Source: Bacillota bacterium
GTDB taxonomy: Bacteria; Bacillota; Clostridia; Acetivibrionales; DSM-1351
NCBI GenBank assembly: GCA_023436515.1
Contig: JAEZIV010000292.1
Span: forward strand, 1-6,539
Direction: 5' to 3'
DNA: 6,539 bases
The notes beneath the pieces are model-generated. The model had not been told where the DNA came from. It ran no database searches and was given only the letters and a program-made list of their open reading frames with translations. Positions 1 through 6,339 of this stretch are shown one piece after another. Made by a program: the position numbers and the translations under genes. Numbering within the stretch: position 1 is the first letter of the stretch; each line of letters begins with the position of its first letter.

Positions 1-309
1 TATTGCCATAGCATCTTTCCTTGCGGCAGCAATAATTTCATCATATTCCTTTGCTGCCTTGGCTCTGGCTTCGTTCATAAGCCTTTCCCCATCCTCTTTT
101 ATGCTTTTAATCTGCATATGGTATTCATTTTTCATTTTAGCCACATTATCCTTAGCCTCTTCAGCATCGTTCAATGCCTGCTCTATGGATTTCTTGCGCT
201 TTTCCATTAATTCTGTAACAGGCTTAAACAGAAACTTTCTTAACAAAACATACAAAAGCAGAAGATTTAATGCAACAAATATAAATGTATACTTATCAGG
301 CATTAACAT
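1..309 (-). CDS. atpF: F1Fo ATP synthase subunit b (AtpF), 5' part, cut by window edge
   Basis: This is the N-terminal 103 codons of subunit b, the peripheral stalk that holds F1 against Fo. The predicted protein begins MLMPDKYTF, followed by one hydrophobic membrane segment at about residues 8-24. Then comes the typical FKPV turn and a long charged helix rich in Glu, Lys and Ala (for example EKRKKSIEQALNDAEEAK), as expected for the b coiled coil. The frame stays open to base 1, so the C-terminal part lies outside the window. The start is placed at the ATG at 307-309. A second in-frame ATG at 301-303 would drop two residues, and an in-frame TGA lies just upstream. A GAAAGG ribosome binding site sits about 13 bases before the first ATG, nearer to it than to the second. 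The gene follows atpE as in the standard order a, c, b, but after an unusually long spacer. Confidence 0.93.
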   Translation of the reverse strand, partial: MLMPDKYTFIFVALNLLLLYVLLRKFLFKPVTELMEKRKKSIEQALNDAEEAKDNVAKMKNEYHMQIKSIKEDGERLMNEARAKAAKEYDEIIAAARKDAMAI

Positions 310-326
310 ATATAATCATTCGCCTT

Positions 327-366
327 TCTGACTCAAATTTTACTGGCATTCCCACCGTGAGTCTGA
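327..366 (-). promoter_or_regulatory. Hairpin overlapping the atpF ribosome binding site
   Basis: TCTGACTCA (327-335) and TGAGTCTGA (358-366) pair at 8 of 9 positions around a 22-base loop. In the minus-strand mRNA the 3' base of the stem runs into the GAAAGG ribosome binding site of atpF (about 323-329). The fold could therefore partly hide that site. The pairing is seen in the sequence; a regulatory effect is inference. Confidence 0.4.
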
Positions 367-447
367 TAGTGTTATTTGTAATACATATATTTAAATGTCA
401 TGTAATATATATCAAAGCCGATAGCTACGGCTCAGTATTCTACTGCT

Positions 448-529
448 ATATCTGTGAAAGGTGTTAAATACGCCGGGTCAAAGGCCGTTGTTTACAAGCC
501 CGCCGGTATTTAATACCTTCCACAGATAT
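448..529 (-). repeat. Long imperfect inverted repeat / hairpin between atpE and atpF
   Basis: The arms 448-471 and 506-529 pair over 24 positions. On the transcribed minus strand only one A·C mismatch and one G·U interrupt the stem. GC-rich segments (about 472-477 and 499-505) can extend it across a small internal loop, leaving a loop of about 21 bases. The arms read ATATCTGTG...AAATAC on the plus strand and their near complement. The hairpin begins about 16 bases after the atpE stop in transcript order. It is too long and too imperfect to be a standard terminator and is not followed by a U-tract. It could be an mRNA-stabilising or processing element, or a small palindromic mobile repeat. Confidence 0.8.
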
Positions 530-544
530 CCTTTGAAAAACTGA

Positions 545-769
<225 letters not shown>

Positions 770-783
770 TTAATTTCACCCCC

Positions 784-1500
784 TTATTCTACTGCTTCTG
801 CGATATATAGAGAAGTTAAAAACATAAACACATACGCTTGAAGAATCCCGTCAAACAAATCAAAATAAAAACTGAAAATTGCCGGTACAAATATCGGCAT
901 AGCCATGTATAGCAATTCCATTACTATAAAGGCACCCAAAATGTTCCCGAATAAACGTAATGCCAAGGATGTAGGCTTTATGAACACCTCGAGGATTTTA
1001 AAAGGAAGCATTATAGGTGTGGGCTCTACAAAGCTCTTAAGCCAGCCACCGAACTTTTTATATCTTATACCGGCTATATTAACTGTTACAATTGAGATAA
1101 CAGCCAAGCTTACCGTTACATTGATATTTCTTGTTGGAGGTCTTATATGAAACCCCGGAACTATATTAAATATAGCAGCTGTATTTGCAAATATGAGGAA
1201 CAATACCACTGTTCCCAGAAATGGTGCAAAGGGTTTCCAGTGATGTGCTCCGACTGCATCCTTAACCATATTGTTTATAGTTTCAACGACTATTTCGGCA
1301 ATATTTTGTCTTTTGCCCGGTACAACCGTCAGCTTACGGGTTAAAATAATTGCTGCAACGACCAAAAATGTCATAATAATCCACATAACTATAACAACGT
1401 CTTTAACAGGAATATTTAAGCCAAACGCCTTTATTGAAAAGACGGTATGGGGCTCAATTGCCTCAATAAGCCTTTCGCTCATACTCATTTCTTCATGCAA
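784..1500 (-). CDS. atpB: F1Fo ATP synthase subunit a (AtpB), ion channel subunit
   Basis: This 238-residue integral membrane protein provides the two half-channels and the essential arginine next to the c-ring. The essential arginine, equivalent to E. coli aArg210, is Arg182 in the signature SLALRLFGN. Gln221 in GILQAYVFMFLTSLYI matches the conserved C-terminal helix. Several hydrophobic segments are visible, roughly 35-54, 92-113, 126-145, 186-206 and 210-235. The length is normal for a Firmicute a subunit. The start is TTG at 1498-1500: AAGGTG lies 7 bases upstream, and the codon begins one base after the atpI stop. The nearby ATG at 1494-1496 is out of frame. The first in-frame ATG (residue 5) is too far from the ribosome binding site. 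The tight junction suggests translational coupling to atpI. Confidence 0.96.
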   Translation of the reverse strand: MHEEMSMSERLIEAIEPHTVFSIKAFGLNIPVKDVVIVMWIIMTFLVVAAIILTRKLTVVPGKRQNIAEIVVETINNMVKDAVGAHHWKPFAPFLGTVVLFLIFANTAAIFNIVPGFHIRPPTRNINVTVSLAVISIVTVNIAGIRYKKFGGWLKSFVEPTPIMLPFKILEVFIKPTSLALRLFGNILGAFIVMELLYMAMPIFVPAIFSFYFDLFDGILQAYVFMFLTSLYIAEAVE

Positions 1501-1501
1501 A

Positions 1502-1900
1502 TTATTTCACCTTCTGTCCATAGTGATTATTAGTTATTCCTAAAGCATTTAACACTGCACATATCATCAAAACAAATGTTATCGAAAGCATTCCGCTTAA
1601 AGCAGCTAAAAACACAAAAAAACCATATTGCATAGCGAATACTATCGTTACTCCTATTATTGCTAAGTTAAGCAAATATATTACAAAGACCACAACAACT
1701 GCTCGATTTTTACTTGAACCATGAAGTAAGCGCTTAAAAAAAGAATCCAATACTGCAAATCTTATTATCGACAACAGCACACCTGAAGTCAGTGCTATTA
1801 TCATTTCTAATCTTTGTCCTTTAACCATTAAACATATTATAAGGCCAAACAGGTAGAAAATACACACTCTTTTTACAAAGAATTTCATAATATTACTCAT
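1502..1900 (-). CDS. atpI: AtpI-like ATP synthase assembly protein, first gene of the atp operon
   Basis: This is a small 132-residue membrane protein with four hydrophobic segments, at about residues 12-26, 31-54, 67-89 and 93-118. Short basic stretches lie between them (for example FFKRLLHGSSKNR, 54-66). Length, topology and position directly before atpB fit the AtpI/ATP synthase I family, a weakly conserved group implicated in c-ring assembly or stability and in cation supply. No catalytic motif is expected, and none is seen. It is the first gene after the predicted sigma-A promoter at 2063-2091, with a leader of about 155 bases. The start ATG at 1898-1900 has only a weak purine-rich site (AGATAAGAA); a GGAG lies farther upstream, about 20 bases away. 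An alternative ATG four codons in is possible. Its 3' end carries the atpB ribosome binding site. Confidence 0.82.
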   Translation of the reverse strand: MSNIMKFFVKRVCIFYLFGLIICLMVKGQRLEMIIALTSGVLLSIIRFAVLDSFFKRLLHGSSKNRAVVVVFVIYLLNLAIIGVTIVFAMQYGFFVFLAALSGMLSITFVLMICAVLNALGITNNHYGQKVK

Positions 1901-1934
1901 TTCTTATCTTCACACATTCTCCACAAATAATAGT

Positions 1935-1961
1935 TAAGTTTCCAAATAAAAGCTACGATAA
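1935..1961 (+). promoter_or_regulatory. Candidate sigma-D (sigma-28) flagellar promoter for motAB
   Basis: TAAG (1935-1938) is followed after 15 bases by TACGATAA (1954-1961). This is close to the sigma-D consensus TAAA-N15-GCCGATAA and has the right spacing. Sigma-D commonly drives late flagellar and motor genes, so the target makes sense. The start point would be near 1968, giving motA a leader of about 210 bases that crosses the divergent atp promoter. The distance is long, and a closer promoter that I did not recognise cannot be excluded. Confidence 0.5.
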
Positions 1962-2014
1962 ATTTATGTAGGCAAAAAACATGTTGAGATTAACGTGCAT
2001 ATTGTAACCCTAGC

Positions 2015-2052
2015 TTCACATGTATATGAATCTAGTTCATACATTTTGTGAA
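2015..2052. repeat. Inverted repeat in the atp/motAB divergent region
   Basis: TTCACA-TGTATATGAA and TTCATACATTTTGTGAA form an imperfect palindrome around TCTAG, with a perfect core ATGAA-TCTAG-TTCAT. It lies just downstream of the predicted atp start point (near 2056) and inside the predicted motAB leader. It could be an operator for a dimeric regulator or a 5' stem-loop in either RNA. The symmetry is seen; the role is inferred. Confidence 0.55.
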
Positions 2053-2062
2053 ATCAATTTAA

Positions 2063-2091
2063 ATCATAGCACAGTGAAAAGGGTAAATCAA
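2063..2091 (-). promoter_or_regulatory. Sigma-A type promoter for the atp operon, extended -10
   Basis: Reading leftward, TTGATT (2086-2091) and TATGAT (2063-2068) are separated by exactly 17 bases. A TG one base before the -10 makes it an extended -10. Transcription would begin near 2056 and run into atpI about 155 bases later. This is the best housekeeping promoter in the intergenic region. Confidence 0.8.
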
Positions 2092-2178
2092 TGGCACAGA
2101 GATGAAAAGTAACATTTTAGCCTGACCTTATTTAGTATTCTTACACAAAAGTTTTTACATTACAGGAGTGGTTAAAAT

Positions 2179-2991
2179 ATGGATATTACAACCATCTTAG
2201 GATTGATCCTTGGTTTTGGAGGAGTTATAGGGGGTTATCTTGAGGAGGGTCATTTCGATCTTTCTCTACTTGCAGGTCTCTGGGGACCGGGGCCCTTTCT
2301 TATTGTTTTTGTTGGAGGCTTTGGAGCGATGCTGGTTACCTTTCCCCTTTCAGAACTAAAGAAGGCTATAGCTACACTTCCAATGGTTTTCAAGCAAAAA
2401 AAATATAACGAGATTGATATAATCAACGAGCTTGCAGAACTGTCGGAAAAGGCAAGAAAGGACGGCTTGCTAAGCCTAGAGCAAGATGCCCAGTCCAATA
2501 ATAATGAGTTGATACGTAAAGGACTGGCTTTGGTGGTAGACGGAATAGAAACCGAAGTTATAAAAGACATACTGGGTAGGGAGATTGAGCTCCATGAACA
2601 AATTAACGAGTCAGGGGTCAAGCTGTTTGAAGCAATGGGTGGTACCTGGCCTGCTATGGGCGTTGCCGGTACGGTTATGGGAATGCTTAGTATTCTGAAG
2701 GATCTCAGTGATCCTCTGGCGCTGGGTCCCAAAATTGCCGGCGCTTTTATCGCGACTATGTACGGTGTTGCCTTCGCAAATCTGGTTTTCTTGCCCTTCG
2801 CCGGAAAGATCAAAGCAAAGGTTGCCAGAGAAACCATGATAAATGAATTGATTGTTGAAGGTCTTTTGTCTATTCAGGCCGGAGAAAATCCACGTATTAT
2901 CAAGGAAAAGCTGAACCTTAACCTGATGGAACAGCTCAACGGCGTAAAGAAAAAAGCTGATGCAGCTGCTGAAGAAGGAGCTGAAGCATAA
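2179..2991 (+). CDS. motA: Flagellar motor stator protein MotA
   Basis: MotA forms the five-subunit ring of the MotA5B2 stator, which turns the flagellar rotor using ion flow across the membrane. The 270-residue protein has four membrane segments, at about residues 5-22, 37-57, 156-174 and 185-207. The large cytoplasmic loop carries ARKDGLLSLE (92-101), whose Arg93 and Glu101 correspond to the rotor-contacting E. coli Arg90 and Glu98. Pro158 in WPAMG and Pro184 in LGPKIAGAF match the conserved torque-related prolines Pro173 and Pro222. The C-terminus is charged and Ala/Glu rich. The start ATG has AGGAG (2164-2168) 10 bases upstream. motB follows two bases after the stop, so the pair is one operon. 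It is expressed away from atp, probably from the sigma-D-like promoter at 1935-1961. Confidence 0.96.
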   Translation: MDITTILGLILGFGGVIGGYLEEGHFDLSLLAGLWGPGPFLIVFVGGFGAMLVTFPLSELKKAIATLPMVFKQKKYNEIDIINELAELSEKARKDGLLSLEQDAQSNNNELIRKGLALVVDGIETEVIKDILGREIELHEQINESGVKLFEAMGGTWPAMGVAGTVMGMLSILKDLSDPLALGPKIAGAFIATMYGVAFANLVFLPFAGKIKAKVARETMINELIVEGLLSIQAGENPRIIKEKLNLNLMEQLNGVKKKADAAAEEGAEA

Positions 2992-2993
2992 AT

Positions 2994-3776
2994 ATGGCTA
3001 AGGAAAAGGTAGTAAAGGATAATGCCGAACGCTGGCTCTTAACTTATGCGGATCTGATGAATCTTCTGCTTATTTTGTTCATTATTTTATTTGCCATGAG
3101 CCAGGTTGACACACAAAAATTTCAGCAGCTATCACAGTCCTTTGGTTCAATATTCGGGGACAGTGGTGCTCTTTCTGTCGTTCAGGGCAGCGGCACGGGT
3201 AATTCACTGGTGAATTTTCCTGCAACCATGCCCTCTCCTGTTATTCCTTCTGAGCTGGAGGAGAAACAGATTGACAGTATTGCTCAGGAGGTCAGGGAGA
3301 TTGTAAAGGGCCAAGGCCTTGAGGGCAGTATTTCGGTATCAAGGCAGGAGCGAGGAGTTGTTATATCCATAAACGAGAGACTTTTTTTCAAGTCAGGCAG
3401 TGCCGTAATTGAAAAGGACTCTGAAGATAGGGTTTTAGTCATCGGAAAGGATATACTTGCCAAAATCCCAAATAAGCACATAAGAGTTGAGGGTCACACT
3501 GACAATGTCCCTATAAATAGCCCGTTATTCCCCTCCAATTGGGAGCTTTCCAGCGCTAGAGCAACAAGCGTATTAAGAATACTTGTTGACAAAGCAGGAG
3601 TAGACCCCAAGCTTATTTCTGCCGTTGGATATGGTGAGTTTACTCCTCTTGCACCAAATAATTCAGATGCAAACAGAGAGAAAAACAGAAGAGTTGATAT
3701 CGTTATACTGACAGACCTTTCAAGCCAGGGTGAGGCAAGCAAGGATGAAAACAATCCTGAAAATAGCAGTAACTAG
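2994..3776 (+). CDS. motB: Flagellar motor stator protein MotB
   Basis: MotB anchors the stator to peptidoglycan and carries the ion-binding aspartate. The 260-residue protein has a short cytoplasmic tail and one membrane segment (about 17-37), with the essential Asp20 in TYADLMNLL. The following amphipathic stretch, about 38-55, is the likely plug that closes the channel until assembly. After a variable linker, an OmpA-like peptidoglycan-binding domain covers about 120-240. It includes the EGHTDN motif (166-171), the WELSSARA segment (183-190) and NRRVDI (231-236). The C-terminal tail is polar (about 241-260). A GGAG inside the end of motA serves as ribosome binding site, so translation is probably coupled. 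Asn23 sits three residues after Asp20, where Bacillus MotB has Thr. I do not infer ion specificity from this. Confidence 0.96.
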   Translation: MAKEKVVKDNAERWLLTYADLMNLLLILFIILFAMSQVDTQKFQQLSQSFGSIFGDSGALSVVQGSGTGNSLVNFPATMPSPVIPSELEEKQIDSIAQEVREIVKGQGLEGSISVSRQERGVVISINERLFFKSGSAVIEKDSEDRVLVIGKDILAKIPNKHIRVEGHTDNVPINSPLFPSNWELSSARATSVLRILVDKAGVDPKLISAVGYGEFTPLAPNNSDANREKNRRVDIVILTDLSSQGEASKDENNPENSSN

Positions 3777-3805
3777 ATAATATAACCCTTTAAAATTATA
3801 TTATC
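3776..3805. repeat. AT-rich perfect inverted repeat after motB
   Basis: GATAATATAA (3776-3785) and TTATATTATC (3796-3805) pair perfectly around a 10-base loop, starting at the last base of the motB stop codon. The stem is entirely A/T except for one end pair, so it is weak. With no T-run it is not a terminator on its own. It may mark the 3' end of the motAB mRNA or a protein-binding site. Confidence 0.4.
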
Positions 3806-3824
3806 AATAACTGAATTATTAACA

Positions 3825-3873
3825 AAAAAGAGGCCTGATGATTATTGGAAGTTTTCCAATCAAGCCTCTTTTT
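3825..3873. terminator. Bidirectional intrinsic terminator between motB and the fused gene
   Basis: An A-run and GAGGC (from 3825) pair with GCCTC and a T-run (to 3873). Inner segments TGAT/ATCA and TTGGAA/TTCCAA continue the stem around a bulge and a very short loop. A T-run lies at the 3' side on both strands. It can therefore end motAB from the left and the minus-strand transferase-epimerase gene (stop at 3908) from the right. Confidence 0.9.
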
Positions 3874-3907
3874 CATAATAGCCTGCTATCCCAGGCTTAA
3901 TATATTG

Positions 3908-5059
3908 CTATACCTTAAATTCATTTGGCATTTCATCTGTCAATCCAAAATGGAATAACAGCACCTGTACTATTCTTTCTGAAGCATGACCGTCTCCATA
4001 GGGATTAACTGATTTCGCCATCTTTTCATAGTCTGCTCCGTCATTAAGCAGCTTTGAAGCATGATCAACAATTTCCTCCTGTACAGTTCCTGCAAGCCTG
4101 ACAGTACCCGCTTTAACAGCCTCAGGTCTCTCTGTTTCCTTTCTTAGAACAAGTACGGGCTTGCCCAATGTGGGGGCCTCCTCCTGGAGTCCGCCCGAGT
4201 CGGTCATTATCATATATGCTCGAGCCATTAGGTTATGCATATCCTGGACATCCAACGGTGGTATCAAATGAACTCTTTCCTTGTTACCCAGAATTTCTTT
4301 AGCTGTGTCCTGTACCGCAGGATTCAGATGAACTGAATACACCACTTCAACATCCTCAAAATTATTCACTATTGTAGCCAGAGCACGGCATATATTTCTC
4401 AGAGGCTCTCCGAGGTTTTCCCTTCTGTGAGCCGTAACTGCGATAATCCGCTTATTCTCAAAATCTATATTTCTTAATGCTTCACATTCAAAGGTGTAGT
4501 TTTCCTTTACGGTAGTCTTCAGGGCATCATTCACTGTATTACCGGTAACGTAAATCGCATCCTCTTTAACGCCTTCATTTAGCAAATTGGCTTTGTTCGT
4601 TTCTGTAGGCGCAAGATGTATATCGGCCATTGCCCCTGTGAGCTTTCTGTTCATTTCCTCGGGATAAGGAGAATATTTATCAAAGGTTCTCAGTCCTGCC
4701 TCAACATGTCCAACTGGTATTTGCTTGTAAAAGGCTGCCAGACTCCCCACAAAGCAGGTGGTTGTATCTCCGTGAACGAGAACTATGTCCGGCTTTTCCT
4801 GTTCCAGTACACCTTCAAGTCCTTCGAGAGCTCTCGTTGTTATCCCAGTTAGTGTTTGCCTGCTTTGCATTATATTGAGATCATGCTTAGGTACTATATC
4901 GAATATGTTAAGCACCTGATCCAGCATCTCTCTGTGCTGGGCAGTGACACAAACAACAGATTCAATTTTCTCGCACTTATCAAGCTCCTTTACCAAGGGC
5001 GCCATTTTTACAGCATCAGGTCTGGTTCCGAATATTGTCATTACTTTTAGTTTTTCCAA
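3908..5059 (-). CDS. Possible internally initiated free UDP-GlcNAc 2-epimerase, in frame within the fusion
   Basis: Codon 380 of the fusion is TTG (5057-5059), preceded by a perfect AGGAGG (5067-5072) with a 7-base spacer. Starting here gives a 383-residue protein beginning MEKLKVMTIFGTRPD. This is the normal length of MnaA (about 380 in Bacillus) and closely resembles its usual N-terminus. The same bases are also read through as IGGRKLEKL by the upstream frame. The site is therefore either a working internal start giving free epimerase or a relic of a formerly separate mnaA gene. The signal is seen directly; its use is inferred. Confidence 0.55.
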   Translation of the reverse strand: MEKLKVMTIFGTRPDAVKMAPLVKELDKCEKIESVVCVTAQHREMLDQVLNIFDIVPKHDLNIMQSRQTLTGITTRALEGLEGVLEQEKPDIVLVHGDTTTCFVGSLAAFYKQIPVGHVEAGLRTFDKYSPYPEEMNRKLTGAMADIHLAPTETNKANLLNEGVKEDAIYVTGNTVNDALKTTVKENYTFECEALRNIDFENKRIIAVTAHRRENLGEPLRNICRALATIVNNFEDVEVVYSVHLNPAVQDTAKEILGNKERVHLIPPLDVQDMHNLMARAYMIMTDSGGLQEEAPTLGKPVLVLRKETERPEAVKAGTVRLAGTVQEEIVDHASKLLNDGADYEKMAKSVNPYGDGHASERIVQVLLFHFGLTDEMPNEFKV

Positions 5060-6196
5060 CTTTCTGCCTCCTATTGCAGCAGTCCTTGACGGGTTTTCAA
5101 GGTGATGACATTCCTTAGCCTTGCTTGCATTGTTCATTTCATTCATATACATGGAGCCGACAATAACAAATACCGCCACTGCTATTACGAGAATTATCGC
5201 ACTTACAGGACCCTTGTAATCAAGCACTACAGCACATAAGCCCAATGCAGCACTAGCTATGTATATTAGTGATACTGACTGCCTTTGTGTTAGGCCCATA
5301 TCCACAAGCCTGTGATGTAAATGTCCTCTGTCTGCAGTCATGGGGGATTTGCCGCTGGCAACTCTCCTCAATATGGCAAATACCGTATCAAACAAAGGCA
5401 GAGCCAGCACAAGAATTGGAACAGCTATAGCTATAGCTGTGTAGGCCTTATACGTACCCTGTATTGATATTGTTCCAAGCATGAAGCCAAGAAAGGTAGC
5501 ACCTGTATCACCCATAAATATTTTAGCAGGGTTGAAATTATAGGGTAAAAAGCCCAGTGCAGAGCCTGCAAGTATTGCCGCCAGAACAGCGGTGTGTATA
5601 TCGGGTTCAGGTCTTATAACCGAAACAAAAAACAATGATAGAGAACCTATTGAGGATACACCTGCAGCTAGGCCATCCAGCCCGTCAATAAAATTGATGG
5701 CATTAGTGATACCAACAATCCAAAGTATTGTAACGGGGTATGAAATCCAAGGTCCAAAGGTTGATATTCCAATATCAGAAAAAGGATTGGTAATGAAATC
5801 AATCCTGGTACCAGTTACAGCAACAATCAATGCAGCCACTATCTGAATGGGAAATTTCAGCTTGGCACTAAGTGCTTTAATATCATCTATTACCCCTAGA
5901 ATAGCAATTATTGAGCAACCAATAATCATCCCATAAAACTGTGTGTCAAATTCTATCGCAGTTCCTACATCCAAATACCTTGAGCTTATAATACTAAAAA
6001 GTATTGAAACAAAGAAGCCTGCTATTATTGCAAACCCACCCAGCCTGGCAATAGGCTGCTTGTGCATTCTTCTTTCATCCTTCGGAACATCCACTGCCCC
6101 GATTTTAAAAGCAAGGCTTTTAACAACGGGAGTCGTAGAAAATGCAACAATAAAAGCAAGGGTGAAGGATATAAAATATTCATATACGCTGGCCAT
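3908..6196 (-). CDS. Fused polyprenyl-phosphate HexNAc-1-P transferase (TagO/WecA) and UDP-GlcNAc 2-epimerase (MnaA/WecB)
   Basis: One 762-residue frame holds two complete enzymes. Residues 1 to about 350 are a multi-pass PNPT-family transferase that moves GlcNAc-1-P from UDP-GlcNAc to undecaprenyl phosphate. Its motifs are GVIDDIKAL (101-109), NAINFIDGLDG (165-175), GDTGATFLG (229-237) and the sugar-recognition motif RGHLHHRL (290-297). A polar linker covers about 350-380. Residues 380-762 are a non-hydrolysing UDP-GlcNAc 2-epimerase making UDP-ManNAc: GTRPD (390-394, usually GTRPE), HGDTTT (475-480), HVEAGLRT (497-504), PEEMNR (512-517), TAHRREN (588-594) and TDSGGLQEEAPTLG (665-678). Family members are normally separate proteins of about 320-380 residues each. 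The ATG at 6194-6196 is the start because GGAAGG (6203-6208) lies 6 bases upstream. Known WecA topology puts the C-terminus in the cytoplasm, where the epimerase must work. The likely role is the first steps of teichoic acid or related glycopolymer synthesis. Confidence 0.9.
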   Translation of the reverse strand: MASVYEYFISFTLAFIVAFSTTPVVKSLAFKIGAVDVPKDERRMHKQPIARLGGFAIIAGFFVSILFSIISSRYLDVGTAIEFDTQFYGMIIGCSIIAILGVIDDIKALSAKLKFPIQIVAALIVAVTGTRIDFITNPFSDIGISTFGPWISYPVTILWIVGITNAINFIDGLDGLAAGVSSIGSLSLFFVSVIRPEPDIHTAVLAAILAGSALGFLPYNFNPAKIFMGDTGATFLGFMLGTISIQGTYKAYTAIAIAVPILVLALPLFDTVFAILRRVASGKSPMTADRGHLHHRLVDMGLTQRQSVSLIYIASAALGLCAVVLDYKGPVSAIILVIAVAVFVIVGSMYMNEMNNASKAKECHHLENPSRTAAIGGRKLEKLKVMTIFGTRPDAVKMAPLVKELDKCEKIESVVCVTAQHREMLDQVLNIFDIVPKHDLNIMQSRQTLTGITTRALEGLEGVLEQEKPDIVLVHGDTTTCFVGSLAAFYKQIPVGHVEAGLRTFDKYSPYPEEMNRKLTGAMADIHLAPTETNKANLLNEGVKEDAIYVTGNTVNDALKTTVKENYTFECEALRNIDFENKRIIAVTAHRRENLGEPLRNICRALATIVNNFEDVEVVYSVHLNPAVQDTAKEILGNKERVHLIPPLDVQDMHNLMARAYMIMTDSGGLQEEAPTLGKPVLVLRKETERPEAVKAGTVRLAGTVQEEIVDHASKLLNDGADYEKMAKSVNPYGDGHASERIVQVLLFHFGLTDEMPNEFKV
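5067..5072 (-). promoter_or_regulatory. In-frame Shine-Dalgarno (AGGAGG) at the transferase-epimerase junction
   Basis: AGGAGG on the minus strand lies in the linker coding region, 7 bases before TTG 5057-5059. It is a stronger match than the GGAAGG used by the fusion's own start. It decides the candidate internal start described for 3908-5059. Confidence 0.65.
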
Positions 6197-6339
6197 AAAA
6201 CACCTTCCGTTCTTAATTCTAGTCAATTATTAATCCCTGAAACAGATGACTTAGTTTGAGGCAAGCCCTCATAAACTGCAGCCACTCTATACGCAAACAC
6301 TGAACAAAGATGCTTGAAAGCTTTATTTGCTTAAAGTTC

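Larger units (their letters stand above)
310..544 (-). promoter_or_regulatory. Long structured atpE-atpF intercistronic spacer
   Basis: This 235-base gap holds no credible gene and lies inside the atp operon, where spacers are usually a few tens of bases. It contains the long imperfect hairpin at 448-529 just after the atpE stop and a second hairpin at 327-366 at the atpF ribosome binding site. The stretch between them is AT rich and has a minor 5-bp hairpin, AGCCG/CGGCT on the minus strand. No T-run follows the long hairpin on the minus strand, so it does not look like an ordinary intrinsic terminator. A role in RNA processing or in balancing atpE against atpF output is inference. Confidence 0.6.

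Noticed and set aside
59..331. Plus-strand open frame opposite atpF
   Set aside because: It is a shadow of atpF in the opposite strand; the minus-strand frame has the full subunit b pattern.
417..424. GCCGATAG resembling a sigma-D -10 element on the plus strand
   Set aside because: No TAAA-like element lies 15 bases upstream, and the site would fire against the atp operon with no gene to serve.
2250..2837. Open frame of 195 codons on the minus strand opposite motA
   Set aside because: It lies wholly within motA, which has clear family motifs. The antisense protein is low-complexity Ser/Pro/Ile rich with no recognisable domain or ribosome binding site.
5040..5110. Idea that the fusion is a sequencing frameshift artefact
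   Set aside because: The linker stays in frame with no homopolymer run typical of indel error, and both domains keep their motifs up to the junction. A real stop-loss is more likely, though read-level checking would settle it.
6197..6226. Upstream TTG start adding ten residues to the fused protein
   Set aside because: The added residues (MTRIKNGRCF) overlap the GGAAGG ribosome binding site of the ATG at 6194-6196, and no site precedes the TTG.
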